Shown: positions 1 through 9,367 of the stretch, piece after piece
Position numbering within the stretch: position 1 is the stretch's first letter
Layout: every line of letters starts with the position of its first letter
Source: Pedobacter sp. SYP-B3415
Lineage (GTDB): Bacteria; Bacteroidota; Bacteroidia; Sphingobacteriales; Sphingobacteriaceae
Reading direction: 5' to 3'
DNA length: 64,000 bases
Assembly (NCBI RefSeq): GCF_004138205.1
Contig: NZ_RXNQ01000011.1
Coordinates: 248,001 to 312,000 of the forward strand
Made by a program: the position numbers and the translations under genes
The notes under the pieces: generated by a model
Databases searched by the model: none
What the model saw: only the letters and a program-made list of their open reading frames with translations
Told to the model about the DNA's origin: nothing

Positions 1-1
1 T

Positions 2-556
2 GACATTAAAGGAAAGGAAAATTTTCCCGTGGTGCATGTAAGCTGGGATGATGCGAACGCCTATTGCCAATGGGCCGGCAAACGGCTGCCGACGGAAGCT
101 GAATGGGAATTTGCAGCCCGCGGCGGAAGAGTAAACGAGATTTACCCCTGGGGTAATGAGCATGTGGAAGCCGGCAAACCAAAGGCCAACTCCTGGGACG
201 GACATTTCCCGGACAAAAATACCGCGCGCGATGGTTTTAAGGGACTGGCGCCGGTGAGGTCATTTCCTGCCAATGGTTACGGATTGTTTGACATGGCCGG
301 AAACGTCTGGGAGTGGTGCGCCGACTGGTACCGAAACGACTACTACCAGCGCGTAGCAAGCACTGAAGGTATTATAAATCCCAAAGGTCCTGCAGACAGT
401 TTTGATCCGGAAGAACCATCTGTCCCAAAAAGAGTAGCCCGCGGGGGATCGTTTATGTGTAACGACAGTTATTGTTCCGGATATAGGGTAGCCCGGCGTA
501 TGAAAAGTTCGTACGACTCCGGACTAAGTAATATGGGGTTCAGGTGTGTTCGTTAG
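2..556 (+). CDS. Formylglycine-generating enzyme (FGE/SUMF1 family), C-terminal part
   Basis: The frame is open to the left edge; 184 residues are visible and the start is missing. Family blocks appear in order: LPTEAEWEFAARGG, YPWG, GLFDMAGNVWEWCADWY and a closing GFRC. The FMCNDSYC stretch carries two cysteines spaced like the copper-binding catalytic pair of human and bacterial FGE. Many proteins with the same fold lack this pair, so the sequence supports a genuine sulfatase-activating oxidase that turns the active-site cysteine of a sulfatase into formylglycine. Localisation cannot be judged because the N-terminus is absent. Inference: sulfatase genes may lie to the left. A non-catalytic FGE-fold protein is the alternative, but less likely given both cysteines. 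Confidence 0.88.
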   Translation, partial: DIKGKENFPVVHVSWDDANAYCQWAGKRLPTEAEWEFAARGGRVNEIYPWGNEHVEAGKPKANSWDGHFPDKNTARDGFKGLAPVRSFPANGYGLFDMAGNVWEWCADWYRNDYYQRVASTEGIINPKGPADSFDPEEPSVPKRVARGGSFMCNDSYCSGYRVARRMKSSYDSGLSNMGFRCVR

Positions 557-667
557 CCGGGCTTGCAAAGCGACTTCTGATTGGAAATACCGCCCAAATT
601 TAGATCATCGTAAAGTCAGAAATGCTGACGCTAAAAGCAATCATGTTGCATTTGATATGTTTTAGTT

Positions 668-675
668 TAGATTTG
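668..675 (+). promoter_or_regulatory. Bacteroidota -7 element for the flavoprotein gene
   Basis: TAGATTTG matches the Bacteroidota -7 consensus TAnnTTTG. A TTG at 645-647 lies 20 bp upstream, as expected for the -33 element. The start codon is 15 bp downstream, leaving a short leader. Confidence 0.65.
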
Positions 676-690
676 TGAAAAAGATAAGAT

Positions 691-1587
691 ATGGAACAGA
701 AAAATTTCGATGTAATAGTAATAGGGGGGAGTTTTGCGGGGCTGGCCGCTTCGCTTGCGCTTGGCCGGGCGCGCAGAACAGTGCTAGTGATAGACAGTGG
801 ACAGGCATGTAACCGGTATACGCCACATGCGCACAACCTGCTTGGCTTTGATGGTGTTCCTCCCGCAGAGATACGCCAAAAGGCGAAATCAGATGTCTCA
901 AAGTATCCTGGCATTTCTTTTCTGAGCGATACAGCCGTTTCTGCTGTACCAGCCGGCGCCGGATTCAAGGTTGAAACGGCCGGCGGGGCATCATACCACG
1001 CGAGGAAACTGTTTTTTGGGACTGGTGTACGCGATCTTTTTCCGGCCATTGAGGGTTTTGAAGATTGCTGGGGTCGCTCGATTGTTCACTGTCCGTACTG
1101 CCATGGTTATGAACTTGCTGACAAACCTACAGCTTTGTTTGCGGCCGGCGATGATGCCATGCATTTTGCAAAACTGCTGCCGCAATGGGCAGGAAGTCTA
1201 ACCCTTGTTACAAATGACCGGGGAACGTTTAGTTTGTCTCAACTGGAATATTTCAAAGAACATAATATACCGGTTATTACATCGCCGATATCGGGTTTTG
1301 TGCATAGCAAAGGAATGTTAAGCGCTATCCGTTTTGAAGAAGGCCCTGCGCTGGAGGTCGAGGCCATGTATGCAAGAATCCCTTTCAAACAACATTGTGA
1401 GTTACCGGAACAATTGGGCTGCCTGTTAAACAGCGACGGCTTGCTGATGACAAATGAAATGCAGGAAACCACGGTAGAAGGTGTATATGCGGGTGGCGAC
1501 AATACAACGCAGATGCGTTCGCTGGCCAACGCGATTGCGCTGGGAACCAAGGCGGGTGCTATCATCAACGGTGCGCTTTTAAACTGA
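691..1587 (+). CDS. Thioredoxin-reductase-like NAD(P)/FAD oxidoreductase
   Basis: This 298-residue flavoprotein has the length of low-molecular-weight thioredoxin reductases. An FAD-binding Rossmann motif VIGGSFAGL begins near residue 10. A redox pair is present as HCPYCHGYE near residue 134, where classical TrxB has CATC. The C-terminal FAD segment is GVYAGGDN. The CPYC variant with a leading histidine is common in Bacteroidota paralogues that may not reduce thioredoxin, so the partner is unknown. Cytoplasmic, with no signal peptide. The ATG at 691 follows a good -7 element. Separate transcription unit; neighbours give no hint of substrate. Confidence 0.85.
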   Translation: MEQKNFDVIVIGGSFAGLAASLALGRARRTVLVIDSGQACNRYTPHAHNLLGFDGVPPAEIRQKAKSDVSKYPGISFLSDTAVSAVPAGAGFKVETAGGASYHARKLFFGTGVRDLFPAIEGFEDCWGRSIVHCPYCHGYELADKPTALFAAGDDAMHFAKLLPQWAGSLTLVTNDRGTFSLSQLEYFKEHNIPVITSPISGFVHSKGMLSAIRFEEGPALEVEAMYARIPFKQHCELPEQLGCLLNSDGLLMTNEMQETTVEGVYAGGDNTTQMRSLANAIALGTKAGAIINGALLN

Positions 1588-1663
1588 ACCGACCAGCCGG
1601 AACGATCCGGATGGGTAGGGGGGCAATCGCCCGGCGCCGATTGATAAGTTGGGTGAATTACGT

Positions 1664-1671
1664 TAATTTTG
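1664..1671 (+). promoter_or_regulatory. Bacteroidota -7 element for the DUF2130 gene
   Basis: TAATTTTG fits TAnnTTTG, with TTG at 1641-1643, 20 bp upstream, as a -33 element. The ATG at 1697 lies 25 bp downstream. A TTG codon at 1685 is also in frame but would leave almost no leader. Confidence 0.65.
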
Positions 1672-1696
1672 TAATCCATTCAAATTGCCAAGCCAC

Positions 1697-2950
1697 ATGC
1701 CGACAGAGATCAAGTGCCCCAGTTGTTCGCACGTTTTTCCGATGGAAGATGCCATAGCGGAAGACTACAAAAAAGAGCTGCGCGAGCAGATGCGCTCGTT
1801 TACTCAGAAAAAAGAAGAGGAATACCGGCAGCGGATTGAACAGGCTGAGCGTGAAAAGTCAGAACAGCAGCGCCGTTTTGAACTAACACTTGCAGAGGAA
1901 AAAACGAAGCTGAAAACAGACCTGGAGACCAATCTTAGGAAAAATATTGCAGCAGATTTCGAAACGCAGTTAAGGCTTCTGGAAGAAAACGCAAAAGACA
2001 ATGCTGAACGGCTTCGTCAGGCGCGCGAAAAGGAAATTCAGTTCCTTCAGCGGGAGCAGGCCCTGAAAGACAAAGAGGCCGAACTGGAACTGGCCATGCA
2101 GCGACGCATGCAGGAGCAGCGCAATGAACTCGTTGAACAGATCAGAAAGCAGGAAGCCGAAAAAAATGCCATCAAAGATACCGAACACCAGTTGCGACTA
2201 AAGGAACTCGAAAAACAACTGGACGATCAGAAAAAGCTTGCTGAAGAAATGCGGCGTAAAGCTGAGCAGGGAAGCATGCAGCTGCAGGGAGAGGTCCAGG
2301 AGCTTATCTTAGAGGAACTGCTCAGGAGCAATTACCCGTTTGATGTGATAGAGGAGGTGGGAAAGGGCGTCAGGGGTGCAGATTGTATCCAGCTCGTGAG
2401 AAATCAGTTTGGGCAGGAGTGTGGCCGGATCATTTACGAAAGCAAGCGGACAAAAGACTTTTCTCTTGAGTGGATTGAGAAATTGAAGCGCGACATGCGC
2501 AGCCTGGGTATTGATGTGGCTGTGATTGTTACCCAAGCCTATCCAAAAGGTATGGATTGTTTCGGTCAGCGTGACGGCGTATGGATCTGTTCTTTTGAAG
2601 AAGTGAATGCCGTGGCGTATGTTCTGCGTGAGGGCATTCTGAAGTTGTCAGGTGTGATGAAATCGCAGGAAAATCGTGGGGACAAAATGCATTTGCTGTA
2701 CGATTATCTGACAAGCTCGGAATTTTCAGAGCAGTGGAAGGCCATACGGGAAGGTTTCATGAGTATGAAACTGTCAATTCAGAAAGAGCGTGATGCGATG
2801 GAAAGGTTATGGAAGGCGCGCGAGAAGCAGCTGGAGAAAGTGTTGTTAAACGCGGCCCACATCCGCGGATCTATCGAGGGCATAGCAGGCAGTGAAAACA
2901 TTCAGCTTGGCCTGACAGACGAAGATGAAGACCCGCTTTTGATTGACTAG
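1697..2950 (+). CDS. DUF2130 domain coiled-coil protein
   Basis: A 417-residue cytoplasmic protein. The N-terminus MPTEIKCPSC followed by SHVF is the zinc-ribbon-like opening typical of DUF2130. Residues about 25-205 are a long charged coiled coil rich in Glu, Lys, Arg and Gln. The C-terminal globular domain carries GKGVRGADCIQ and IIYESKRTKDFSLEWIEKLK, conserved blocks of the family and reminiscent of restriction-endonuclease-like folds; the biochemical role is not established. I start at the ATG 1697, not the in-frame TTG at 1685, because it gives the usual leader after the -7 element. Single gene, followed by a repeat array. Confidence 0.85.
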   Translation: MPTEIKCPSCSHVFPMEDAIAEDYKKELREQMRSFTQKKEEEYRQRIEQAEREKSEQQRRFELTLAEEKTKLKTDLETNLRKNIAADFETQLRLLEENAKDNAERLRQAREKEIQFLQREQALKDKEAELELAMQRRMQEQRNELVEQIRKQEAEKNAIKDTEHQLRLKELEKQLDDQKKLAEEMRRKAEQGSMQLQGEVQELILEELLRSNYPFDVIEEVGKGVRGADCIQLVRNQFGQECGRIIYESKRTKDFSLEWIEKLKRDMRSLGIDVAVIVTQAYPKGMDCFGQRDGVWICSFEEVNAVAYVLREGILKLSGVMKSQENRGDKMHLLYDYLTSSEFSEQWKAIREGFMSMKLSIQKERDAMERLWKAREKQLEKVLLNAAHIRGSIEGIAGSENIQLGLTDEDEDPLLID

Positions 2951-2985
2951 CAGGTACCTGCGCTGCGTCACCCTTCTATCGTTCA

Positions 2986-3104
2986 TCGTCCTCCCCGATT
3001 TGTAATCGGGGAGCGTTGAGAAGCGGATTTTCAATCCGCCCGATATCAAGCCGGGTTAAAAACCCGGGGTCCGGCTGCCCCGGATTACAAATCCGGCGCG
3101 ACAG
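2986..3104. repeat. Palindromic repeat, unit 1 of 3 (119 bp)
   Basis: First copy of a 119-bp unit made of four hairpins in a row: CCCCGATT/AATCGGGG, GCGGATT/AATCCGC, CGGGTT/AACCCG and CCGGATT/AATCCGG. This copy keeps perfect pairing in all four stems. It lies 35 bp after the DUF2130 stop codon. Confidence 0.9.
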
Positions 3105-3143
3105 GGCTGGGCACCAACCCGCACGCTACCAGGTTGGGTTTGA

Positions 3144-3262
3144 TCGTCCTCCCCGATTTGTAATCGGGGAGCATTGAGAAGCGGATTTTCAATCAGCACG
3201 ATATCAAGTCGGGTTAAAAACCCGATGTCCGGCTGCCCCGGATTACAAATCCGGCGCGACAG
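3144..3262. repeat. Palindromic repeat, unit 2 of 3 (119 bp)
   Basis: Second copy, starting 158 bp after the first. The second hairpin has an AATCAGC arm instead of AATCCGC, and the third stem reads CGGGTT/AACCCG. The 39-41 bp between units also look related (both contain a GGTT...GGTT-type segment before TGATCGTCC), so the full period is about 159 bp. Confidence 0.9.
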
Positions 3263-3303
3263 AAGGTTGATCTTCAATCCCCGCAATATCCGGTCAGGTT
3301 TGA

Positions 3304-3422
3304 TCGTCCTCCCCGATTTGTAATCGGGGAGCATCGAGAGGCGGATTTTCAATCCGCACGATGTCAAGTCAGGTTAAAAACCCGATGTCTGGCTGCCCCT
3401 GATCATAAATTCAGCGCGACAA
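3304..3422. repeat. Palindromic repeat, unit 3 of 3 (119 bp), degenerate
   Basis: Third copy, 160 bp after the second. It is the most decayed: the last hairpin reads CCTGATCATAAATTCAG and no longer pairs fully, while the first two stems are intact. It ends about 58 bp before the stop codon of the convergent ABC ATPase gene. No transposase gene is nearby. Confidence 0.85.
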
Positions 3423-3479
3423 AAGGTGGGTCGCCAATTCTCGTAGTACCCAGCCAAACCTCCGATCCGGCGGCAGCCG

Positions 3480-5186
3480 TCATAACCGCTGGCGTCCCGG
3501 AATGGCGTCGATAAGTTTTTTTGTGTATGCAGCCGAAGGTCTTGAATAGATGTCTTCCGGGAAACCCTGCTCTTCAATCTTGCCCTTGTTCATCACAATC
3601 ATCCGGTCTGAAATATGTTTGACTACAGCCAGGTCATGCGATATGAAAATGTACGTTAACCCAAATTCCTGCTGCAGTTCCCTGAGCAGGTTCAGCACCT
3701 GGGCCTGTACCGAAACATCGAGGGCAGAGACAGACTCATCGCAGATGATGAACTCGGGTTGCAGCGCCAGCGCCCTCGCAATCACTACACGTTGCCGCTG
3801 GCCACCGCTGAACTCATGGGGATAGCGGTTAAAATGCTCGGCTTTCAGATCCACCTTTTGCAGCAGCTCTATGGCTTTATCTTTTCGCGCCCGGTCACTG
3901 CCATGTAAGCCATGAACCTTTAACGGCTCAATGATCGAATGGCCAATACTGATCCGGGGATTAAGCGACGAATAAGGGTCCTGGAATATAATCTGCATAT
4001 TTCTGCGCATTTCCTGCAGCTCCTTTTTGCCGCGCGTGCGCAGGTCGGTCCCTTTAAAAAGGATCCTTCCCGCGCTGGGCTCAACAAGCCGAAGCAGGCT
4101 TCGGCCAAGGGTGGTCTTCCCACAGCCCGACTCGCCGACAAGCCCAAGTGTCTCGCCCGGAAAAACCTGGAAGCTAACTGAATCAACGGCCCGTACCACT
4201 TCAGTTGCTGCTCCGAAAAATCCCTTTTTTAGCGGGTACCAGGTGCTTAGTTCCCGCACATCCAGCAAGGGTGGCTGCGCATACAACATGTCGCGGCGCG
4301 CCTTGATTTCAGATTTGGTATAACTGTTCTCCTGTCTTAGGTGCTGTACAGATTGCATCGGATCGGCATGCAGGAAATCGGCCACAACGGGCAACTTTTT
4401 AAGTCGCAGATCAGGGGCAGGGCGGCAGGCAAGAAGTCCCTTTGTATATGGATGCTGCGGATTCTCAAATACTTCCCGTGCAGGCCCATGTTCAACGACA
4501 TCACCGTGCAGCATAACGCTAACAGTATCTGCAATTTCACTGATAACGGCCAGGTCATGCGAAATAAAGATCATACCCATATTCCGTTCAGTTTTTAACC
4601 GTAACAGCAGCTGAAGAATGGTCTTTTGCACGGTGACGTCGAGCGCTGTAGTAGGCTCATCAGCTATGAGCAGCTCCGGATTGCAGCTGAGCGCCATAGC
4701 GATCATGACCCGCTGTTTCTGTCCCCCCGAAATCTGGTGGGGGTAGCTGTCAAAAATCTGTTCCGGCCTGGGCAGCTGAACTTCTTCAAATAACGCGATC
4801 GTTTGCTGCCTTGCTTCTTTATGACTTACACGCTGATGCAGCATAATCGCTTCGGCTACCTGGTTTCCGCATGTAAAAACAGGGTTAAGCGAAGTCATTG
4901 GTTCCTGGAAAATCATGGAAACTTTGTTTCCCCGGTAGACCCGGATCTCTTCCGGTTTAAGCGCCATGAGGTTACGGCCATTGAATTGTATCGTACCTTT
5001 AATTTCGGTCCGCCGCTCATCATGCAGACGCATTACAGCAAATGAGCTGACAGATTTGCCCGACCCGGATTCCCCAACAATGCCGAGCACCTTTCCGCGG
5101 GATACCTCAAGGTTTATTCCCTTCACGGCCTCAATTTTTTTGCCTTCGTGTTCGAAAGATATCTGCAGGTTTTTTACCTCTAGCAT
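3480..5186 (-). CDS. ABC transporter, two fused ATPase domains (oligopeptide/dipeptide type)
   Basis: A 568-residue protein with two complete nucleotide-binding domains. The first has Walker A GESGSGKS at about residue 38, signature SGGQKQRV and Walker B LLIADEP. The second has GESGCGKT near residue 345, SGGQRQRV and FIICDES. Each is followed by the oligopeptide-transporter tail (HPYTKGLL and AAYTKKLI). This is the DppD-DppF or YejF/GsiA arrangement energising a peptide or small-solute permease at the inner membrane. No permease or binding protein is in the window. Its ATG overlaps the stop of the upstream exonuclease gene (TGATG), so translation is probably coupled. Confidence 0.92.
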   Translation of the reverse strand: MLEVKNLQISFEHEGKKIEAVKGINLEVSRGKVLGIVGESGSGKSVSSFAVMRLHDERRTEIKGTIQFNGRNLMALKPEEIRVYRGNKVSMIFQEPMTSLNPVFTCGNQVAEAIMLHQRVSHKEARQQTIALFEEVQLPRPEQIFDSYPHQISGGQKQRVMIAMALSCNPELLIADEPTTALDVTVQKTILQLLLRLKTERNMGMIFISHDLAVISEIADTVSVMLHGDVVEHGPAREVFENPQHPYTKGLLACRPAPDLRLKKLPVVADFLHADPMQSVQHLRQENSYTKSEIKARRDMLYAQPPLLDVRELSTWYPLKKGFFGAATEVVRAVDSVSFQVFPGETLGLVGESGCGKTTLGRSLLRLVEPSAGRILFKGTDLRTRGKKELQEMRRNMQIIFQDPYSSLNPRISIGHSIIEPLKVHGLHGSDRARKDKAIELLQKVDLKAEHFNRYPHEFSGGQRQRVVIARALALQPEFIICDESVSALDVSVQAQVLNLLRELQQEFGLTYIFISHDLAVVKHISDRMIVMNKGKIEEQGFPEDIYSRPSAAYTKKLIDAIPGRQRL

Positions 5187-5896
5187 CAGTTTATGATATT
5201 TATGTTTTCCTCCTCGAGCAAGGGCTCGCCTTTAAACTTCAACAGGATCTGAGCTGTGGTCACCACGTCTTTCTGACAATAGTTTACAATGCGTTCCAGG
5301 TTGTTCTCCTCGTAATAAACGGTTCTGACCTGGCTGCCGTCCATGTCATCTTTAGGTGTCGGTATTCCGAAAACGGCCGCGAGCAGATTCAACGAAGTGA
5401 AGTTCTTCTGGTCGCCAAAGCGCCAAAGCTCCATGGTGTCGATATGTGAAACCTGCCAGGGTTTTTTGCCCCAGAGCTGTAGCTGTTTGGGAAGGGGCAG
5501 GTCGTTGGCAAGCAACCGCCGACAGAGATACGGGAAGTCAAATTCCTTTCCGTTATGCGCACAGAATGAGCGTGCCGCAGTTTGACGTGACAACAAAAGA
5601 CCAAACTCATGCAGCAGCTGATTTTCATCATGACCATAAAAAGATTTCAGCCTGAATTCCCGGTTGCCTTGCCTGAAGTTGAAAATGCCGGCGCTGATGC
5701 AAATAATTTTACCAAACTCGGCCTGAATGCCTGCATTTTGATAAAATTCTTCGGCGGTTTGTTCTTTGCGCTGGAACCTCGTTTTGGCTGCCCATAATTC
5801 CATGATGTACGCAGGAACGGCACCGGCATCAGGGTACTGTGGAACAGTCTCTATGTCGATGACCATTACCTCATTCAAGTCCAGACCTGCTAACAT
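5186..5896 (-). CDS. Predicted 3'-5' exonuclease, PolB-associated DEDD type
   Basis: A 236-residue protein of the DNA-polymerase-B-like exonuclease family. DEDD motifs are visible: VIDIETVP (Exo I), [19 protein letters not shown] (Exo II) and [17 protein letters not shown] (Exo III, with a spacing that resembles DEDDy/h variants). It should remove nucleotides from single-stranded or frayed 3' ends in the cytoplasm. The frame extends 34 codons further upstream, but the segment before the chosen Met looks non-homologous; a second possible start is ten codons downstream, just before VIDIETVP. It is translationally coupled to the peptide ABC ATPase although the two functions are unrelated. Confidence 0.82.
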   Translation of the reverse strand: MLAGLDLNEVMVIDIETVPQYPDAGAVPAYIMELWAAKTRFQRKEQTAEEFYQNAGIQAEFGKIICISAGIFNFRQGNREFRLKSFYGHDENQLLHEFGLLLSRQTAARSFCAHNGKEFDFPYLCRRLLANDLPLPKQLQLWGKKPWQVSHIDTMELWRFGDQKNFTSLNLLAAVFGIPTPKDDMDGSQVRTVYYEENNLERIVNYCQKDVVTTAQILLKFKGEPLLEEENINIIN

Positions 5897-6075
5897 GCGG
5901 GAAAGATAACGAAATGCGGTAAAAAGTCCAACGGGACGGCATGTATGCTTCCCCTGTTCTCTTACCGCCGGGCCCGAAGGAAGGAAAATGAGCGCCACGA
6001 ATCCCGCCCAGGGCTAGACGCAAAAAGCCCGACAAGGATAGCTCCAGCAATCCGGAAGCAAAGCGGCCGCGGGGC

Positions 6076-6795
6076 TTACAGCGCCGGACTTGCTTTATAT
6101 TCAGCCCACAGCTGCGCTGCGGTCTTCCCCGTCAGCGTTGTGAAAATTGCACCATTCGCATAGGCTCCTTCCCGGCAGGCCTTATCGAGCGCCTCAGGAA
6201 AACCAGCCTTCACTTTTCTTTCTATCCAAACGAAAAACCTGGCGGTTACGCCATAGGCATCTGTATAGTTCTCGTTGGCTGTAGGCGCGTGGTCTATGCG
6301 TGCTTTCCACTCTGCAAGGTCTACGCCATATACATAACGTGCATAATCGGCAAGGCCTTCAACAACCCATCCCGGTGTGCCCGAATTCCCCGGATAGTTT
6401 TGTACAACATGCATAACCTCATGCGTTACCACGTCGATGTCTTTTGCATTGTTACCGGTAAAATGATCTGACTTATAAATGATCTTAGCCTGTCCGCTCA
6501 AAGCGACAGCTACTGCACCCTGGTAGGTAAAGTTTCTTTCCACTTCGAAAATAAGATTCTTTACAGCGACCGGGTTGAACCGCTGAACCAGTTTCGGATA
6601 AACTGTGATAAAGGTTTCACCGAACTTTTTCTTCAGGGCATCGCCGAAGGCCGGATCGTTGTTGATGATTTTAGCAGAAAAATCGCCCACCCTGTACACC
6701 TGTTCGTCTGCGCGCGGCAGTGGTTTGGGTGTTTCTTCCTTGCAGGCAGTCAGCGCCAGTGAGAGGCAGCAGAGCTGCAATAGTTTCCGTTTCAT
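6076..6795 (-). CDS. Basic-secretory-protein-like metallopeptidase lipoprotein
   Basis: A 239-residue predicted lipoprotein: the N-terminus has a short basic-hydrophobic signal ending in LALTAC, a good lipobox. The mature part carries HEVMHVVQNY, a zinc-metallopeptidase HExxH helix, followed by the downstream WVVEGLADYARY block in which the Glu is the usual third ligand. This pattern matches the plant Basic Secretory Protein / peptidase MA-clan family found in Bacteroidota. Likely anchored in the outer membrane or periplasm. Substrate unknown. It stands alone, between the arginine decarboxylase terminator and the exonuclease gene. Confidence 0.8.
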   Translation of the reverse strand: MKRKLLQLCCLSLALTACKEETPKPLPRADEQVYRVGDFSAKIINNDPAFGDALKKKFGETFITVYPKLVQRFNPVAVKNLIFEVERNFTYQGAVAVALSGQAKIIYKSDHFTGNNAKDIDVVTHEVMHVVQNYPGNSGTPGWVVEGLADYARYVYGVDLAEWKARIDHAPTANENYTDAYGVTARFFVWIERKVKAGFPEALDKACREGAYANGAIFTTLTGKTAAQLWAEYKASPAL

Positions 6796-6830
6796 GGTTT
6801 GCGCGAAAAAAGTAAAATCAGCCGGGGGCT

Positions 6831-6858
6831 AAAAAAAACAGCCGGTAAGTTCCGGCTG
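6831..6858 (-). terminator. Intrinsic terminator after arginine decarboxylase
   Basis: On the minus strand CAGCCGG-AACTTA-CCGGCTG forms a 7-bp stem followed by eight T residues, 23 bp after the decarboxylase stop codon. Confidence 0.8.
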
Positions 6859-6880
6859 CCTGTATGAATGAAGATACGTA

Positions 6881-8275
6881 CTATGCTCCGTATCCCAAAA
6901 TTTTAAGTACCTGTTTGCTGTTTTGTTCCTCGCCAAATACTTCGAAGTTGAAGCTTTCATCCCGGTTCCTCCTGATTATGACGTGCTTAGGGCTGGGAAG
7001 CAGACAGTGATGAATACCACCGTAACCGCTTAACACCTCCTGGTACGCGCCGGTATGGAAAAAGCCCAGGTACTGTACCTTCCTTGTTTTTGGCATGAAC
7101 ACACTGTTCATGTGCGCCTCCTGGTTATAGTAGTCCTGCCCGTCGCAGGTAATACCACCCAGGTTCACGCGTTCGTATTCTGCATCCCAGTTATTGATCG
7201 GCAGCAGGATATACTTTTGATTGAGCGCCCAGACATCAGGGAGGTTGGTGATAAACGAACCGTCAAGCATCAGCCAGCGTTCCCGGTCGTTTTGCTGTTT
7301 GCGTCCCAATACCTTGTAAAGAATGCCTGAAGCTTCAGCAACGGTGTATTTTCCAAATTCTGTAATGATATCCGGTTCCATCACTTCGTGGATCGCACAG
7401 ATCTCTTTGATACGCTTCACGATCTCATTAACCATGTATTCGTAGTCGAAATCAAATACCAGGGAATCTTTGAATGGCATACCACCGCCTATATCAAGGG
7501 TATCGAGATCAGGATTGATCTTTTTGAATTTGCAATAAAGCGTGACGTACTTCTCGAGCTCATTCCAATAATACGGTGTATCTGAGATACCGGAATTAAT
7601 AAAGAAATGCAGCAACTTGACTTTGAAGTTCGGGTTTGATACGATTTTGCTGTTGTAGAAGTCGATTACGTCTTCCATTCTCACACCAAGCCGCGAGGTA
7701 TAAAACTGTGAATCAGGTTGCTCTTCAGCCGCTATGCGGATACCGAGTGCACAAGGTTCATCAAGCTCTATCTCATCATCGTAGAGATTAAACTCTTCCT
7801 TGTTATCCAGAACAGGAATGATATTTTTAAAACCGTCATGCAGCATATCAACGATATACTGTTTGTATTGATAGGTCTTAAAACCATTGCAGATAACGGT
7901 AATTTCTTTATTTACAACACCCTTTTTCTCAAGCGCATCAATCATTGGCATGTCGAAAGCGGACGAAGTTTCAAGGTGGATATCATTTTTCAGCGCTTCT
8001 TCAACAATATGGCGGAAATGTGAGCTCTTTGTGCAATAACAATACTTATAATTTCCCCTGTAGTTATTCTTCAGGATAGCGGTCTGGAAGAGAATCTTTG
8101 CCTGCTGGATCTTCTTACTAACCAGCGGAAGATAAGTGAAACGGAGCGGCGTACCGTACGTTTCGATCATCTCCATAAGGTTCAGGTCCTGGAAATAAAG
8201 TTCATCATCGATTACTTCAAATCCTTCCTGCGGAAAGCCGACACTGAGGTCGAGAAATTCGGAATAACTCTGCAT
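6881..8275 (-). CDS. speA: Arginine decarboxylase, PLP-dependent (short Bacteroidota form)
   Basis: A 464-residue alanine-racemase-fold decarboxylase that should convert arginine to agmatine for polyamine synthesis. The PLP lysine is expected in YCYCTKSSH (about K83). The glycine-rich phosphate-binding stretch LDIGGGMPF and the late LSGYGGIHHC segment are present. The length matches the Bacteroidota short form rather than the larger enterobacterial SpeA. A TTG codon 21 codons upstream (8338) is in frame, but the ATG at 8275 gives the family's usual N-terminus (MQSYSEFLDLSVGFP). Its own terminator follows. It lies beside two other arginine-modifying enzymes and argS. Confidence 0.9.
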   Translation of the reverse strand: MQSYSEFLDLSVGFPQEGFEVIDDELYFQDLNLMEMIETYGTPLRFTYLPLVSKKIQQAKILFQTAILKNNYRGNYKYCYCTKSSHFRHIVEEALKNDIHLETSSAFDMPMIDALEKKGVVNKEITVICNGFKTYQYKQYIVDMLHDGFKNIIPVLDNKEEFNLYDDEIELDEPCALGIRIAAEEQPDSQFYTSRLGVRMEDVIDFYNSKIVSNPNFKVKLLHFFINSGISDTPYYWNELEKYVTLYCKFKKINPDLDTLDIGGGMPFKDSLVFDFDYEYMVNEIVKRIKEICAIHEVMEPDIITEFGKYTVAEASGILYKVLGRKQQNDRERWLMLDGSFITNLPDVWALNQKYILLPINNWDAEYERVNLGGITCDGQDYYNQEAHMNSVFMPKTRKVQYLGFFHTGAYQEVLSGYGGIHHCLLPSPKHVIIRRNRDESFNFEVFGEEQNSKQVLKILGYGA

Positions 8276-8443
8276 TTTTTCTTGCTGGTATTTTTTTGCA
8301 AAAGTGTGATTTTTCTGCGGGATTGTTGCAGTCGCCAATAGAATTTTCAGGGCGTGACTGCCCTGTAACCCACTGTCTGAAAAAGTATGACAAATCAGCT
8401 ACACAAACCGCGCTTTTTGCCGCCGATAAAACATTGTTAGCGG

Positions 8444-9358
8444 CTAGTTCTCTGGGAGATGGATTTCTGCAAGCATGCATCTGGCACTTCCGCCGCCGTT
8501 CGTTTCAATGGTATGGAGTGGTGCGTAAATAATTTTCCCATACTTTTCAAGAATACCGGTTTGTGCTGGCAATAATGACTGGAAGGCTTGCTGCGACATC
8601 ACAATAAGTTTTTCCTGGCGGCCCTGAATCTGCAGCATATTTCCCGCAAAACGATTCATCTGGTCCAGGCCTATAGCGATGATTTCTTTGCCTGTTGAGC
8701 GGATTACGCCGATGAGCTGCTCACGCTCGCCTGCATCAGGGATGGCATCAAAACAGCTTAATACGAAGCCGTCGCCCACGCACATCATGACGTTGGTGTG
8801 GTAAACAGGATAACCCGATGCATCCTGGGCGGAAAAAATGACAGGCCGATATCCCGCGCGTGTGCAGAAATCCTGAAGTACTTCAGTGTCAGTCCGAACC
8901 GAGCGACAGGCATAGGCGATCTTATTGTCTCTGTCCAGCACCATACTTCCCGTTCCTTCCAGATAACGGGCGGTGTTTTCGAAATTGCTCAGGTCTTCGA
9001 CAGATTCAAGCCTGAATTTTGTTGCAAGCTGGTCCAGGATATCGGGACGCCGTTCTCTGCGCCTGTTTTCCGAAAACATAGGATACATATAGGCGCGCCC
9101 GTCTTCATGAAATGATACCCAGTTATTGGGAAATATCGAATCAGGCGTTTCGGGTTCAAAAGTATCATCGACGACCGTTACATCAACGCCCTCCCGGCGC
9201 AGGGTCGCTGCAAATCCATCAAACTCGGCAAGCGCCCTTTGCTGAACGGAATCGATTCCGGCCGCTGCCTGGCTCTGGAATTTATTGTTTTCTGCCGTCT
9301 GCGGATTAAACTTAAAATCGACGGGGCGGATCATCAGGATGTGACGGGTTATTTGCAT
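8444..9358 (-). CDS. ctlX: Citrulline utilization hydrolase CtlX (amidinotransferase fold)
   Basis: A 304-residue guanidino-group-modifying enzyme of the amidinotransferase fold. Family blocks include SIFPNNWVSFH, YLEGTGSMVLD, YHTNVMMCVGDGF and the catalytic cysteine in NGGGSARCMLAEIHLP (C294). The family was described as citrulline ureidase in Francisella, giving ornithine, ammonia and CO2; dimethylarginine dimethylaminohydrolase is the nearest alternative. The gene follows the arginine-deiminase-like gene by 9 bp on the same strand, so the two should share a transcript. That order fits sequential action on arginine, then citrulline. Cytoplasmic. Confidence 0.85.
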   Translation of the reverse strand: MQITRHILMIRPVDFKFNPQTAENNKFQSQAAAGIDSVQQRALAEFDGFAATLRREGVDVTVVDDTFEPETPDSIFPNNWVSFHEDGRAYMYPMFSENRRRERRPDILDQLATKFRLESVEDLSNFENTARYLEGTGSMVLDRDNKIAYACRSVRTDTEVLQDFCTRAGYRPVIFSAQDASGYPVYHTNVMMCVGDGFVLSCFDAIPDAGEREQLIGVIRSTGKEIIAIGLDQMNRFAGNMLQIQGRQEKLIVMSQQAFQSLLPAQTGILEKYGKIIYAPLHTIETNGGGSARCMLAEIHLPEN

Positions 9359-9367
9359 ACGTAGTCT

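Noticed and set aside
3056..3367. Minus-strand frame of 103 codons inside the repeat array
   Set aside because: It follows the repeat period and has no family signature.
2986..3422. Possible CRISPR array
   Set aside because: Only three units, each internally palindromic, and spacers that resemble each other rather than being unique; no cas genes.
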